A DNA stretch of 33,784 nucleotides, from contig JAFYJX010000056.1 in NCBI GenBank assembly GCA_017537905.1, positions 1 to 33,784 of the forward strand, in the 5' to 3' direction. This document shows positions 1 to 7,443 of this stretch, piece after piece; the first letter of the stretch is position 1, and every line of letters begins with the position of its first letter. The stretch comes from Clostridiales bacterium. Its GTDB lineage: Bacteria > Bacillota_A > Clostridia > Saccharofermentanales > Saccharofermentanaceae. The notes under the pieces were generated by a model. It was not told where the DNA came from. It was given only the letters and a program-made list of their open reading frames with translations, and made no database searches. The translations under genes and the position numbers were made by a program.

Positions 1-351
1 GAGATCGACTCTGCTGCGACGAGCAGAGAGGAGATCGGCAACGGGCCGCACTATGGGACCGTCAGCAAGTTAAGGCAGGTCGGCATCCCCGTCATTCCCC
101 ACCGCGCGCGCCAGATGACCCGCGCCGATTACGAGCATTTCGATTACCTGATCGGCATGGATTCGTATAACATTTCGAACATGACGCGTTTGGCCGGCGG
201 AGATCCGGACGGCAAGATCTACCAGCTGCTGACCTTTGCGGGGAGCAATCGCAGCATCGCCGATCCCTGGTACACCGATAATTTCGACGAGACCTACGAC
301 GACCTGGTCGAGGGGCTTAACGCGTTCATGAAACATCTGGGATATTTGTAA
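1..351 (+). CDS. Low-molecular-weight protein tyrosine phosphatase, C-terminal part (5' end outside window)
   Basis: The reading frame is open from base 1 to a TAA at 349-351, so the true start lies upstream. The visible 116 residues begin with EIDSAATSREEIGNGP and contain the family's later blocks: a short strand with GIPVIPHRARQMT, then DYEHFDYLIGMDSYN, and near the end DPWYT, whose Asp is the general acid of these enzymes. The catalytic CX5RS loop would be just upstream and cannot be checked. The family is cytoplasmic and dephosphorylates phosphotyrosine; the partner substrate is not evident here. An ATG at 115 is internal to the fold and is not a likely start. The next gene is on the same strand after a repeat-filled gap. 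Confidence 0.9.
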   Translation, partial: EIDSAATSREEIGNGPHYGTVSKLRQVGIPVIPHRARQMTRADYEHFDYLIGMDSYNISNMTRLAGGDPDGKIYQLLTFAGSNRSIADPWYTDNFDETYDDLVEGLNAFMKHLGYL

Positions 352-359
352 TTTGCCCG

Positions 360-472
360 AAAACTCCTATAATCGGACTCATAGTTCGATTTTAGGGGTT
401 TTGTCTGAAAACTAGCGCGCAAACCTACAAAAACCGACAAAATCGTACCGGCAGTTCGATTATAGGAGTTTT
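360..472. repeat. Pair of degenerate 43-bp hairpin repeats, outer arms perfectly inverted
   Basis: Two 43-base units, 360-402 and 430-472, match at about 31 of 43 positions by hand alignment. Each begins with AAAAC and ends in AGTTCGATT(T/A)TAGG(G/A)GTTTT. The first unit is itself an imperfect hairpin. In addition, the first 16 bases of unit 1 (360-375) are the exact reverse complement of the last 16 of unit 2 (457-472), so two alternative folds are possible. The end of unit 2 sits just ahead of the ribosome binding site of the following gene. There is no coding potential. A related shorter hairpin lies at 1487-1535, which suggests a dispersed intergenic repeat family. Confidence 0.75.
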
Positions 473-484
473 AGAGGACGCATC

Positions 485-1450
485 ATGATTCTCGTTTACT
501 GGCTCATCTTCGTTAATCTCACCGCGTTCTTCCTCTACGGCGTGGACAAGTCGTGCGCGCGAAGAAACAAGCGCCGCATCCCCGAGAAGACCCTTCTCTT
601 CTGGGCCTGGATCGGCGGCTCCACCGGCGCATTCTTAGGCATGAGATTTTTCCACCACAAGACGCTGAAGCCCAAGTTTTTCGTGGTTCCCGTCCTGATG
701 GTCGTCGAGATAATCATCTGCGCCGTCTGCCTCTATCAGAATTACCACCTGGTCACGACCGAATATCAGGCTGACATCGGCCTTGGCACCGAACTTACTA
801 TCGTTCAGGTATCCGACCTCCACAACCAGTTCTTCGGCGTCAAGCAGAGCACGCTTCTTAAGCAGATCGAGAAAGCTGAACCCGACATGATCGTCGTCAC
901 CGGCGACATCGTCGATAAGTCCCACACGAACTTTGCCATCGCAGAAGACTTCATCGAAGGCGCGGTCAAGATCGCCCCTGTTTATTACGTTACGGGCAAT
1001 CACGAGCTCTGGCTGGGCGATAAGAAAATGGCTTCTTTCTACGACAGGATGCGCTCGCTGGGTGTCATCTTCCTTGACGATACTTATGTCGATATGGGCT
1101 CATATGTGCTCGCCGGCATCGCTGATAAATCACTCGATTCGTTCGTGGCTTATCCGCCTTTCGACGACAGCAAGCCCGTCATAATGCTCGCGCATGAACC
1201 GCAGTATTCGGCGCTCTACAAGAACCTCGGCGCAGATATCGTTTTCACAGGCCACTACCACGGCGGACAGATAATAATTCCGGGCAAGGGCGGCTTAGTC
1301 TCACCCGAGTTCGAGCTCTTCCCCAAGATGTATGAAGGCATGCACGATGTAGGCGGCATGCAGCAGGTAGTCTCCAGGGGCCTCGGCAACAGCATTGCGC
1401 CGGTTCGAATTAACAACTATCCGGAAGTTGTTGTGGTGAAAGTGCGCTGA
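485..1450 (+). CDS. DUF1294 membrane domain fused to calcineurin-like metallophosphoesterase
   Basis: A 321-residue protein with two parts. Residues 1-85 match DUF1294, a small two-helix membrane domain, with NLTAFFLYGVDKS, RRIPEKTLL, GGSTGAFLGM and HHKT in order. Residues 100-321 are a metallophosphoesterase of the YkuE-like membrane-associated type. The metal ligands are visible as DLH (111-113), GD (140-141), GNHE (171-174), His237 and GHYHG (256-260). The family hydrolyses phosphomonoesters or phosphodiesters with two metal ions; in membrane-anchored members the substrate is often lipid-linked, but nothing here identifies it. Two more hydrophobic helices (about 65-90) probably place the catalytic domain outside the membrane. 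The ATG at 485 has a GAGG about 6 bases upstream. The fusion is the odd point, because DUF1294 usually occurs alone at about 90 residues. Confidence 0.88.
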   Translation: MILVYWLIFVNLTAFFLYGVDKSCARRNKRRIPEKTLLFWAWIGGSTGAFLGMRFFHHKTLKPKFFVVPVLMVVEIIICAVCLYQNYHLVTTEYQADIGLGTELTIVQVSDLHNQFFGVKQSTLLKQIEKAEPDMIVVTGDIVDKSHTNFAIAEDFIEGAVKIAPVYYVTGNHELWLGDKKMASFYDRMRSLGVIFLDDTYVDMGSYVLAGIADKSLDSFVAYPPFDDSKPVIMLAHEPQYSALYKNLGADIVFTGHYHGGQIIIPGKGGLVSPEFELFPKMYEGMHDVGGMQQVVSRGLGNSIAPVRINNYPEVVVVKVR

Positions 1451-1486
1451 TGACTTAGTATTAACGCCTATTCTGTTCGGCTCTTC

Positions 1487-1535
1487 AAAAGTCCGGAAAA
1501 AAGTCCGACTATATCGGACTAATTTCTGGATTTTT
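1487..1535. terminator. Hairpin with A-tract and T-tract, probable bidirectional terminator
   Basis: The inner stem AGTCCGA / TCGGACT (1502-1508 and 1514-1520) is perfect with a five-base loop. It extends outward into an imperfect 22-base arm ending in AAAA on the left and TTTTT on the right. It follows the metallophosphoesterase stop by 36 bases. The core resembles the repeat units at 360-472 (TCGGACT followed by GATTTTTA), so it may be a repeat copy that serves as a terminator. Confidence 0.6.
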
Positions 1536-1600
1536 ATCATTCATAGTCACCAACCCACGATAGCAGCCCAAATTCAGCCTCGCCAGACTCTCCATTCCCG

Positions 1601-1630
1601 TTGCACCGCCAGTCTTCAGCATGTTAAAAT
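1601..1630 (+). promoter_or_regulatory. Possible promoter giving a leaderless carboxylesterase mRNA
   Basis: TTGCAC at 1601-1606 and TAAAAT at 1625-1630 are 18 bases apart. Six bases (TTCTTT) separate the -10 from the ATG at 1637, so transcription would start at or next to the start codon. No Shine-Dalgarno sequence is visible before that ATG, which fits a leaderless message. The -35 is weak (three of six), so this is tentative. Confidence 0.35.
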
Positions 1631-1636
1631 TTCTTT

Positions 1637-2983
1637 ATGAATTACGCTAAAACTGTCGCAACCGAATATGGTCTGGTCAGAGGCATCGTCAGGGACGGGT
1701 GTCATGAATACCTTGGCATTCCCTACGCAGCGCCTCCGGTGGGCGACCTGGCGTTTAAGCATCCCATACCGCCTGAACCCTGGAGCGGCATCAGAGACGC
1801 CGTCAAGGGCCCTATAAGCCCCGTTCAGGGCACCGGGCGCTCTACTATCGCGCTTGACGGCAGAGACTGTCTGTATCTCAATATTTTCGTGCCCGAGAAC
1901 ATAGAACCCGGCGCGCCCGTAATGGTGTGGTTCTACGGCGGCTCTTACGCAAACGGCGGTGTCGGCCGCATGAACGATGAGACCGACGAGCTCTCGTACG
2001 ACATGGCCAGGTTCGCGCGTGAGACAAAGACCGTCTGCGTAAACTTCAATTACCGCCTTAATCTCGAAGGCTTTCTGAACCTTCATTTTCTTGATAAGAA
2101 TTTCGATCAGAACAACGGACTTTTCGACCAGATCCTGGCGCTGAAATTCGTCCGAAACAACATCCACCGCTTCGGCGGAAATGCCGATAACATCACGATC
2201 TTCGGCCAGAGCGCAGGCGCTGCATGCATGCTGGTCCTGATGGGCAGGCCTGAGACGGCCGGCCTGTTCGACAAAGCGATCGTCCAGTCCGCGTGCGTCG
2301 ATTCTTTCTGGACCGAGAAACAGAGCCAGCGTCTCACCTACAAGTACCTGAATTTCCTGGGCGTCAGTCCCTCCGAAACAGGCCGCCTCAAGGACATTTC
2401 GATCGACAAGATCCACGAGGCAAACCGCCTGCTGCGCAAGCTCGTCCTCCGCGAGGGCAACTCCAACTGCTGCTTCTCGCCCACGATCGACGGCGTCACG
2501 ATCCCTGAACGCCCCGGCGACATGGCCAAGCGCTTTGCCAAGCCCGTCCTGATCGGTACGACCTCTCAGGAAGGCGACCTCTTCGTCAAGAACATCCCCA
2601 ACGCGGCGCTCCCGCTTGCAGCCTACTGGTTCAAGTTCAAGTTCCGCCCCGGCAAAGGCGCCCACCGCTTCATGGCCGACGACTTCACCGCCAAATTCTA
2701 TAGAGAGCCCGCCTATGACATCGCGCGCAATATGGCAGGCGACGCCTGGGTCTACGAATACCGCTACCAGACGCCCAACATGCTCAAGGCCGAATCCGGC
2801 TGCTGCCACGCCTGCGAGCTGCCTCTCCTGTTTGGCAAGTCCAATGCCTACATCAATATCGACGACCCCGTCTCCCAGCGCGTCGGCGAAAAGCTCCGCG
2901 AGATCTGGGGCGAATTCGCCTATAACGGAGAGCTGCCGTGGAAGAAATTTAAGGTTGATGGGGAAGTAAAAGGCATCGAATGA
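1637..2983 (+). CDS. Type B carboxylesterase (alpha/beta hydrolase)
   Basis: A 448-residue cytoplasmic esterase with no signal peptide or membrane segment. It opens with the family's GLVRG...YLGIPYAAPPVG block, followed by DCLYLNIFVP (about 77-86) and the oxyanion region VWFYGGSY (97-104). The nucleophile is in FGQSAGA with Ser192. Glu312 in SQEGD is the likely catalytic acid and His391 in CCHACELPLLFG the catalytic His. The family cleaves carboxylic esters such as short-chain acyl or p-nitrobenzyl esters. At 448 residues it is on the short side of a family usually near 490-550. YGGSY replaces the more usual HGGGF oxyanion motif. It has its own strong terminator and no operon partner. The start is the first in-frame ATG and lacks a ribosome binding site. 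Confidence 0.9.
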   Translation: MNYAKTVATEYGLVRGIVRDGCHEYLGIPYAAPPVGDLAFKHPIPPEPWSGIRDAVKGPISPVQGTGRSTIALDGRDCLYLNIFVPENIEPGAPVMVWFYGGSYANGGVGRMNDETDELSYDMARFARETKTVCVNFNYRLNLEGFLNLHFLDKNFDQNNGLFDQILALKFVRNNIHRFGGNADNITIFGQSAGAACMLVLMGRPETAGLFDKAIVQSACVDSFWTEKQSQRLTYKYLNFLGVSPSETGRLKDISIDKIHEANRLLRKLVLREGNSNCCFSPTIDGVTIPERPGDMAKRFAKPVLIGTTSQEGDLFVKNIPNAALPLAAYWFKFKFRPGKGAHRFMADDFTAKFYREPAYDIARNMAGDAWVYEYRYQTPNMLKAESGCCHACELPLLFGKSNAYINIDDPVSQRVGEKLREIWGEFAYNGELPWKKFKVDGEVKGIE

Positions 2984-3040
2984 GGGCTGCCTGCTCCCAC
3001 GTGAAAACGCACCTCTCCCTTCACAAAACGCACCAATAGA

Positions 3041-3069
3041 GCGGTTTAACATTGTTAAACCGCTTTTTT
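3041..3069 (+). terminator. Rho-independent terminator of the carboxylesterase gene
   Basis: A perfect ten-base stem GCGGTTTAAC / GTTAAACCGC (3041-3050 and 3054-3063) with a three-base loop is followed by six T. It lies 58 bases after the stop codon. Confidence 0.92.
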
Positions 3070-3102
3070 GCGGGTGGAAAACGGTGTGTGTGTCTTGGAA
3101 AA

Positions 3103-3279
3103 TACTTTTTTTGGTCGATTTAGAGCACTTTTCAGGTATTTTTGGTCGAAAATACCTGTGCAGTACTTTTTTTGGCTATTTTAGGACACTTTTTAGGTAC
3201 CGGGCGGATTTTACCGGCCCGCTTCAAATTCCCAAAAAACATACCAAAAACAGAGTAAATCTGGGACCTTTTTAGGTAA
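3103..3279. repeat. AT-rich degenerate repeat cluster in a non-coding gap
   Basis: The stretch from 2984 to 3409 holds no supported gene. Within it, a unit starting TACTTTTTTTGG and running through CACTTTT(C/T)AGGTA occurs twice with a 61-base offset (from 3103 and from 3164), and a shortened piece (CTTTTTAGGTA) recurs near 3268. A perfect ten-base stem CAGGTATTTT / AAAATACCTG (3133-3142 and 3149-3158) sits in the first unit. A 63-codon open frame crosses the cluster but has no family features and no ribosome binding site. The function is unknown. Confidence 0.6.
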
Positions 3280-3345
3280 CTGCAACCTCAGTAAATATTT
3301 CTGCACCCACGCCCCCCTTTTCCTACACTCTCTGCGCAAAGTGTG

Positions 3346-3375
3346 ATTACAAAGTGTAATTCCCTCTTGTATAAT
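3346..3375 (+). promoter_or_regulatory. Promoter with overlapping palindrome upstream of the Rrf2 gene
   Basis: TTACAA (3347-3352) and TATAAT (3370-3375) are separated by exactly 17 bases. The palindrome ATTACA-AAG-TGTAAT (3346-3360) covers the -35, and CAAAGTGT occurs as a direct repeat just upstream and within it. A binding site there would block polymerase, consistent with autoregulation by the adjacent Rrf2 protein. That regulatory link is inference. Confidence 0.7.
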
Positions 3376-3409
3376 GGGTTTATGTAAAAGCCTTCACGGA
3401 GGATCTGAC

Positions 3410-3820
3410 ATGGTTGTATCAACAAAGGGACGCTACGCACTGCGCGTAATGATCGATATCGCAAAGTACGGCAAGGATTCTTATGTCACGCTGAGCGGCA
3501 TCGCTGAAAGACAGAATCTCTCGGAAAAATATCTTGAGGCGATCATAAAGATGCTCGTGAAAAGCGGCCTGGTCAAGGGCCTCCGCGGCAAGAAGGGCGG
3601 CTACAAGCTCGCTCGTAGCGCTGAGGAGATCTCCGCTTGGGACATCATTTCCGTCACCGAGAACGACTTCTATGTCGTTGCTTGCATGGATCCGAAGGCG
3701 CCGAAATGCGACCGCATCAATTCCTGCGTAACCCTGCCGATGTGGAAGGACTTTTCCGAGACGATGGAAGCTTTCTTCAAGAAGTACACGATCGCCGAGC
3801 TCGCGGAAAAAGAAAGCTGA
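3410..3820 (+). CDS. Rrf2 family transcriptional regulator with three conserved cysteines
   Basis: 136 residues, the usual Rrf2 length. The start is set at the ATG at 3410 because GGAGGA lies seven bases upstream. An in-frame ATG at 3374 falls inside the -10 element and cannot be used. The N-terminus STKGRYALRVMIDIA and the winged helix LSEKYLEAIIKMLVKSGLV...GKKGGYKLAR are typical of the family. Three cysteines at 92, 100 and 106 (CX7CX5C) occupy the place of the Fe-S ligands of IscR and NsrR, so an iron-sulfur sensor is likely. The spacing differs from IscR (CX5CX5C). No isc/suf or cysteine genes are adjacent, so the regulon is unknown. The gene is monocistronic between its own promoter and a terminator. 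Confidence 0.88.
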   Translation: MVVSTKGRYALRVMIDIAKYGKDSYVTLSGIAERQNLSEKYLEAIIKMLVKSGLVKGLRGKKGGYKLARSAEEISAWDIISVTENDFYVVACMDPKAPKCDRINSCVTLPMWKDFSETMEAFFKKYTIAELAEKES

Positions 3821-3860
3821 CCGGCCCTCTCGAAAACACTGACTAACAACAATCAAATAG

Positions 3861-3897
3861 AAAACCCCGAAGTAGCCGCTTCGGGGTTTTTGTTTTT
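3861..3897. terminator. Bidirectional terminator between convergent genes
   Basis: The twelve-base perfect stem AAAACCCCGAAG / CTTCGGGGTTTT (3861-3872 and 3879-3890) is flanked by A on the left and a T-rich run on the right. It serves the Rrf2 gene on the plus strand and probably also the lipase gene, whose stop lies at 3898 on the minus strand. Confidence 0.92.
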
Positions 3898-5238
3898 TTA
3901 CAGTCCTCTCTCCTTCAATCCCTGCACGACGCTTACGTAGAATTCTCTGATGTCGAAGCCGTCGATGTTCTCGCGGTTTAAGTCGATCATGTCGGCGTGC
4001 GAGATGCCGCGGAGGCCGGGGTTGGTGAGGAAGTGATAGTCGGATCCCCACTTGAAGGATTCTTCGCCGACCAAACCGTCGTTGAAGCCGTCGAAATGCT
4101 TGACGAAGTGATAGCTCATGTTAAGAGGGAACCTGCCGTTTACGGCGTGGTTGAGCTTAGAGCCGAAGCTCTGGGTGTAGACGCCGTCGAACTGGTACTG
4201 CATCGGCTCCATCTCTTTGTTGAGCTGCTCGACGCCTGCTTTGGTGAGGTCGGTAACGGCCTTAACAAAGTCAGGGTTGACGTCGCCTGCGAGCTTAGCG
4301 CCTTTGTTATAAGCGGCAGCAACGGTGTTGCGCAGCTTCTCAGGTGCCTTGTTCATCAGGTACTCCGCGAATTCACAGCCGTGGTGCGGCGTGTTGATAG
4401 TCGTAAGTGAAGCGACATAGGGCGCCATGCCGAGCATGCAGACGCAGTAGCGTGAATCGAGGCCGCCCTTGCTGTGCGCGATGATGTTGACCTTCTCGGC
4501 GCCGGTCTCCTGGAGGCAATTAACGATAGCCTTCTTGATCTGGAGGGCGCAGGTGTGGACGTCGCCCGCGGATTCCTGGCCGCCGTAATAGATCGTCGCG
4601 CCGTTCTTGATGAGCTCGGCGGGAACGCGGCCCCAGTAATTCAGGTGCTCGGAGTCACGGAAGAAAACGCCGTGGACCATGAGGATCGGGTACTTGGTCT
4701 TGCAGACCTGCTGGTCCTTTCGAGCGAGATTGCGCCAGTATCTCTGGCTCTCTTCGCGGACTTCGCGTCCTGCGATCTTAACTATTATCGAGAGCACGAA
4801 AAGATTGGCAACGGGGATCATGCCGCAGAAGATGCCCAAAAGCCTCATTCTGATGCCGATCTGCTTTGATGTCAGATAAACGAGGATGATGCCTACCCAG
4901 AAATAGAGGTTCAGCAGGCCGAGCGTTACGCACGCATATGTGATGATCGCGGGCCACCCCAACTGCTCGTGGAAGAACAGCGACACTATAAATGCCGGAA
5001 CGACAACGAGGAGCGTGAACGGGAACACTGACAAGATCGTGTTGCCGTAGGAACAGGTCCTGAGCCTGAAGCCTGCGATGCCCGAAGCGTAGAAGCCGGG
5101 GAATATGAATGCCAGAACAGCCAGGACTACTGTCAGTGCGATAAACCAGTAGCTGAACTGATATAGAAATGTCGAAAGGCATGACGCCGTGACGAAGATG
5201 CCGTCGAGAACTTTTATAGCCGGTTTTTCTTTAAACAT
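3898..5238 (-). CDS. Membrane-anchored lipase/esterase (alpha/beta hydrolase)
   Basis: 446 residues. The first 155 contain about four hydrophobic segments (roughly 12-50, 66-90, 95-124 and 132-156). A lipase fold follows. YPILMVHG (183-190) forms the oxyanion strand, IIAHSKGGLDSR carries nucleophile Ser256, NDG (386-388) supplies the likely acid Asp387, and GISHADM supplies His414. The motif order resembles bacterial triacylglycerol lipases and PGAP1-like esterases. The substrate may be a membrane or extracellular lipid ester, but this is inferred. The ATG is preceded by AGAAGGTGA about eight bases upstream. The gene follows the Bat-like operon on the same strand after 94 bases and may be partly co-transcribed with it. 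Confidence 0.85.
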   Translation of the reverse strand: MFKEKPAIKVLDGIFVTASCLSTFLYQFSYWFIALTVVLAVLAFIFPGFYASGIAGFRLRTCSYGNTILSVFPFTLLVVVPAFIVSLFFHEQLGWPAIITYACVTLGLLNLYFWVGIILVYLTSKQIGIRMRLLGIFCGMIPVANLFVLSIIVKIAGREVREESQRYWRNLARKDQQVCKTKYPILMVHGVFFRDSEHLNYWGRVPAELIKNGATIYYGGQESAGDVHTCALQIKKAIVNCLQETGAEKVNIIAHSKGGLDSRYCVCMLGMAPYVASLTTINTPHHGCEFAEYLMNKAPEKLRNTVAAAYNKGAKLAGDVNPDFVKAVTDLTKAGVEQLNKEMEPMQYQFDGVYTQSFGSKLNHAVNGRFPLNMSYHFVKHFDGFNDGLVGEESFKWGSDYHFLTNPGLRGISHADMIDLNRENIDGFDIREFYVSVVQGLKERGL

Positions 5239-5275
5239 TTAAGAATCACCTTCTTTGTCGTCTTTATAATCTTAA

Positions 5276-5299
5276 CTGCCGACGGTTCCCCGCCGGCAG
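5276..5299 (-). other. GC-rich stem-loop between Bat-like operon and lipase gene
   Basis: CTGCCG and CGGCAG arms enclose a second three-base CGG/CCG pairing with a GGAA loop on the minus strand. No T-run follows, so it is not a standard terminator. It could attenuate read-through into the lipase gene or protect the upstream mRNA end. Confidence 0.45.
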
Positions 5300-5332
5300 C
5301 TGCAGTTCGTTTATATAGTTATTGTAGCACCT

Positions 5333-6472
5333 TTACCAGCTTGCCGAGTCGCCGTAGTTGTAGTCGACCTTTCCGCTGTCTCCGCTGCCACGGACCTTGT
5401 TAGCTTTGTCCTGGATCTCCTTGATCTTCTCGGCAGGTGTCTTTGTAGGCTGAGGACCCTGTCCGCTGCCTCCGCTGTTGCCGCTGTCATCACCCGGTGT
5501 AGGTGTGGGAGTGCCCTGGCCTTGTCCGCCGCCGCCCTGGGTAGGTGTCGGGGTTCCTGTACCCTGGCCCTGGTCTCCGCCGGTAGGTGTGGGAGATCCC
5601 TGACCCTGGTCACCGCCGGTAGGAGTGGGCGTACCCGTTCCGTTCTGTCCGCCGGGTGTAGGAGTCGGTGTACCGGTTCCGTTCTGGTTGCCGTCAGGGG
5701 TAGGTGTAGGTGTTCCCTGGTCGCCGCCCGGTGTAGGTGTAGGAGTGGAAGTGCCCTGGTTCTGGCCGCCATCAGGTGTCGGCGTAGGAGTATTCTGGTC
5801 CTGGCCGCCTTCAGGTGTGGGAGTCGGAGTGTTCTGATCCTCACTGCCGCCCGGAGTGGGAGTCGGTGTAGGTGTCTCATCGCCGTCCGGCTTGGATGTC
5901 GGAGTGGGCGTAGGTGTAGGATCGTTAGGATCTCTTGTAGGCTGAGGTTCCTCCGAAGGAGTCGGCGTGGGCGTGGGATTCTCGAACTGGTCTCTCAGCT
6001 GCTTGATGAAATCGTCGATCTCGTTGTAGAGCTTCTGGGCAGCATAGTAATGACCGGTGTTGTCCTTGGTCGCACAACCCTTCTCTGCGAGGATGCTCTT
6101 GGCAGTCTCACAGATCTTGATGGTGTCCTCGTAGTTATCCTTTGTGATCTTCTTTACGTTGATAGGCTCAACATAAGCAAGGGCGTAGTTTACTCTGATC
6201 TTGCAGTCGTAGGGATCTTCGGGCTTTAGGTTCAGGGCCGTCTGGTATTCCTGCTTGGCCTTTGTGTGGTTCTTGAGCCTGAAGAAGATATTGCCCTTGT
6301 TGAAGTGCTCGATATAAGGCTGCGTGAAGCCTAAGAAACCGAGCTCATTCTGCTGGTAGAGGCCGTTGTCGTAGTTCTTGATGAGCTGTCTGTTGCTGTA
6401 GTAATTTACGAGCAATACGCCCAGCAGGAGTGCGGTTACGATCCAGATTGCGATTGTAATTTTCTTCAGCAT
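5333..6472 (-). CDS. TPR-type membrane-anchored protein with long Pro-Thr repeat tail (BatC-like position)
   Basis: 379 residues. An N-terminal membrane anchor (about 5-24) is followed by a helical TPR-like region (about 50-160, including FNKGNIFFRLKNHTKAKQEYQTALNLKP). A low-complexity stretch of TPTPTP blocks separated by Gly, Gln, Asn and Asp runs from 166 to 326. The tail (AEKIKEIQDKANKV) is charged and helical. It is last in the MoxR-DUF58-VWA operon, where Bat operons often carry a TPR protein, and it probably scaffolds the VWA proteins outside the membrane. The Pro-Thr segment resembles cell-wall-spanning or linker regions of Gram-positive surface proteins, but no sortase motif is present. 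GAGGAGGG within the end of the preceding gene is its ribosome binding site. Confidence 0.8.
   Translation of the reverse strand: MLKKITIAIWIVTALLLGVLLVNYYSNRQLIKNYDNGLYQQNELGFLGFTQPYIEHFNKGNIFFRLKNHTKAKQEYQTALNLKPEDPYDCKIRVNYALAYVEPINVKKITKDNYEDTIKICETAKSILAEKGCATKDNTGHYYAAQKLYNEIDDFIKQLRDQFENPTPTPTPSEEPQPTRDPNDPTPTPTPTSKPDGDETPTPTPTPGGSEDQNTPTPTPEGGQDQNTPTPTPDGGQNQGTSTPTPTPGGDQGTPTPTPDGNQNGTGTPTPTPGGQNGTGTPTPTGGDQGQGSPTPTGGDQGQGTGTPTPTQGGGGQGQGTPTPTPGDDSGNSGGSGQGPQPTKTPAEKIKEIQDKANKVRGSGDSGKVDYNYGDSASW
5495..5977 (-). repeat. Coding tandem repeats for the Thr-Pro linker
   Basis: About 480 bases code for roughly a dozen TPTPTP or TPTP blocks joined by short GG(D/Q/N) spacers. The repeats are imperfect at DNA level. 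Long spurious open frames on both strands here come from this bias and are not genes. Confidence 0.85.
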
Positions 6473-6476
6473 AACG

Positions 6477-7439
6477 TCACACCCTCCTCTTTACGCTTAT
6501 GAATTCATAAGCGACCAAAGCTGCGAGCGGTATGACGAACCAATAGTAGGTATCTGCATATCCGTACTCTGTTGATTCTTCCTGCTGCTTGTCGAGAAGC
6601 TGCATGATATTTGCGATGGTATCGTCAAGATCCTCAGAATCGTTCATGTGGATATATTGGAGATTAAGGTCTGACGCGATCTGCTTTAAGTTCTTCTCAT
6701 CGATCGATGAGACAGCAGGCTGGTAAGGGTATGATCTCTTATCCTCGACCAATACCGTCTCGTCGTGGAGCTCGTCGTAGTAGTGCATCTGGCCGCCCTT
6801 TGTCGTGCCGTAGCCCATGACTGCGCCGCCCTCGATGCCTTCTGCGATGCCCTCGAAAGATTCGAGTTTGTGGTCGTCGGTGTTTTCGCCGTCGGAAATA
6901 AAGAATACGACAACGTGGCCGTCGTTAAGCATCTTGGCATCGTTGATCATGGTGCCCAGGAGATCCCTGCAGACGCTGATATTCGTGCCTGTTGCGTGAT
7001 AATCGACCAGCGGCTTCATGGCATCAACGACGGACCTGACATATGAAGGGTCATCTGTGAACGGCGTTAAGAGGTTAACGTCGTTGTTGAAGTCGATGAT
7101 GCAGAACTTCGCGCCGGTGAGGTTCTTCGTGATGTATTCGATGTCGGCCTTCGCGCCGTCCATACGTGTGACCTTGTCGTCACTGCCGTTATAGTCTTCT
7201 GCCATCATGGAGAGTGTGTCGTCTACAACGATAATGCAGTAACAGTTAAGCTTCTGTCTTAATACCTTGACTTCGCTCGAGATGTACATAGGTCTTAAGT
7301 TGATCGCGAAAAGGAGCAGCACCATCAGTATCTGACGGATGTAGGGAATGACGCCCTTCCTCTTGATCGCAAGAAGCGCAACGCAGATTATGACCATCAA
7401 CCATATAGGGATTATCGGGTGGAACGTAATATTATTCAT
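6477..7439 (-). CDS. VWA-domain membrane protein (BatB-like)
   Basis: 320 residues. Two membrane helices near the N-terminus (about 8-25 and 35-48) are followed by a von Willebrand A domain and a C-terminal helix (about 298-315). The metal-ion-dependent adhesion site is visible as VDDTLSM (Asp-x-Thr-x-Ser), TGTNIS and ISDGEN. This architecture of membrane helices flanking a VWA domain is that of BatA/BatB proteins, which work with a MoxR ATPase and a DUF58 protein in a membrane complex. Their role in Clostridia is not well defined; envelope stress or protein maturation is suggested in other bacteria. It starts four bases after the preceding stop and is in the same operon. Confidence 0.85.
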   Translation of the reverse strand: MNNITFHPIIPIWLMVIICVALLAIKRKGVIPYIRQILMVLLLFAINLRPMYISSEVKVLRQKLNCYCIIVVDDTLSMMAEDYNGSDDKVTRMDGAKADIEYITKNLTGAKFCIIDFNNDVNLLTPFTDDPSYVRSVVDAMKPLVDYHATGTNISVCRDLLGTMINDAKMLNDGHVVVFFISDGENTDDHKLESFEGIAEGIEGGAVMGYGTTKGGQMHYYDELHDETVLVEDKRSYPYQPAVSSIDEKNLKQIASDLNLQYIHMNDSEDLDDTIANIMQLLDKQQEESTEYGYADTYYWFVIPLAALVAYEFISVKRRV

Positions 7440-7443
7440 ACGG

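Noticed and set aside
1616..3052. A 478-codon open frame on the minus strand opposite the carboxylesterase
   Set aside because: It is a shadow of codon bias in the plus-strand gene, which has complete catalytic motifs. The minus frame shows no family features.
3374..3409. Upstream ATG of the Rrf2 frame
   Set aside because: It overlaps the -10 element, whereas the ATG at 3410 has a GGAGGA at proper spacing.
5495..5977. Repeats that could be mistaken for a CRISPR array
   Set aside because: Units are short, degenerate and in frame with a protein. There are no spacers of constant size and no cas genes.
5522..6229. Long Ser/Arg/Gly-rich open frames on both strands over the Thr-Pro repeat
   Set aside because: They arise from the repetitive codons of the linker. 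The minus-strand frame has the membrane anchor, ribosome binding site and operon position.
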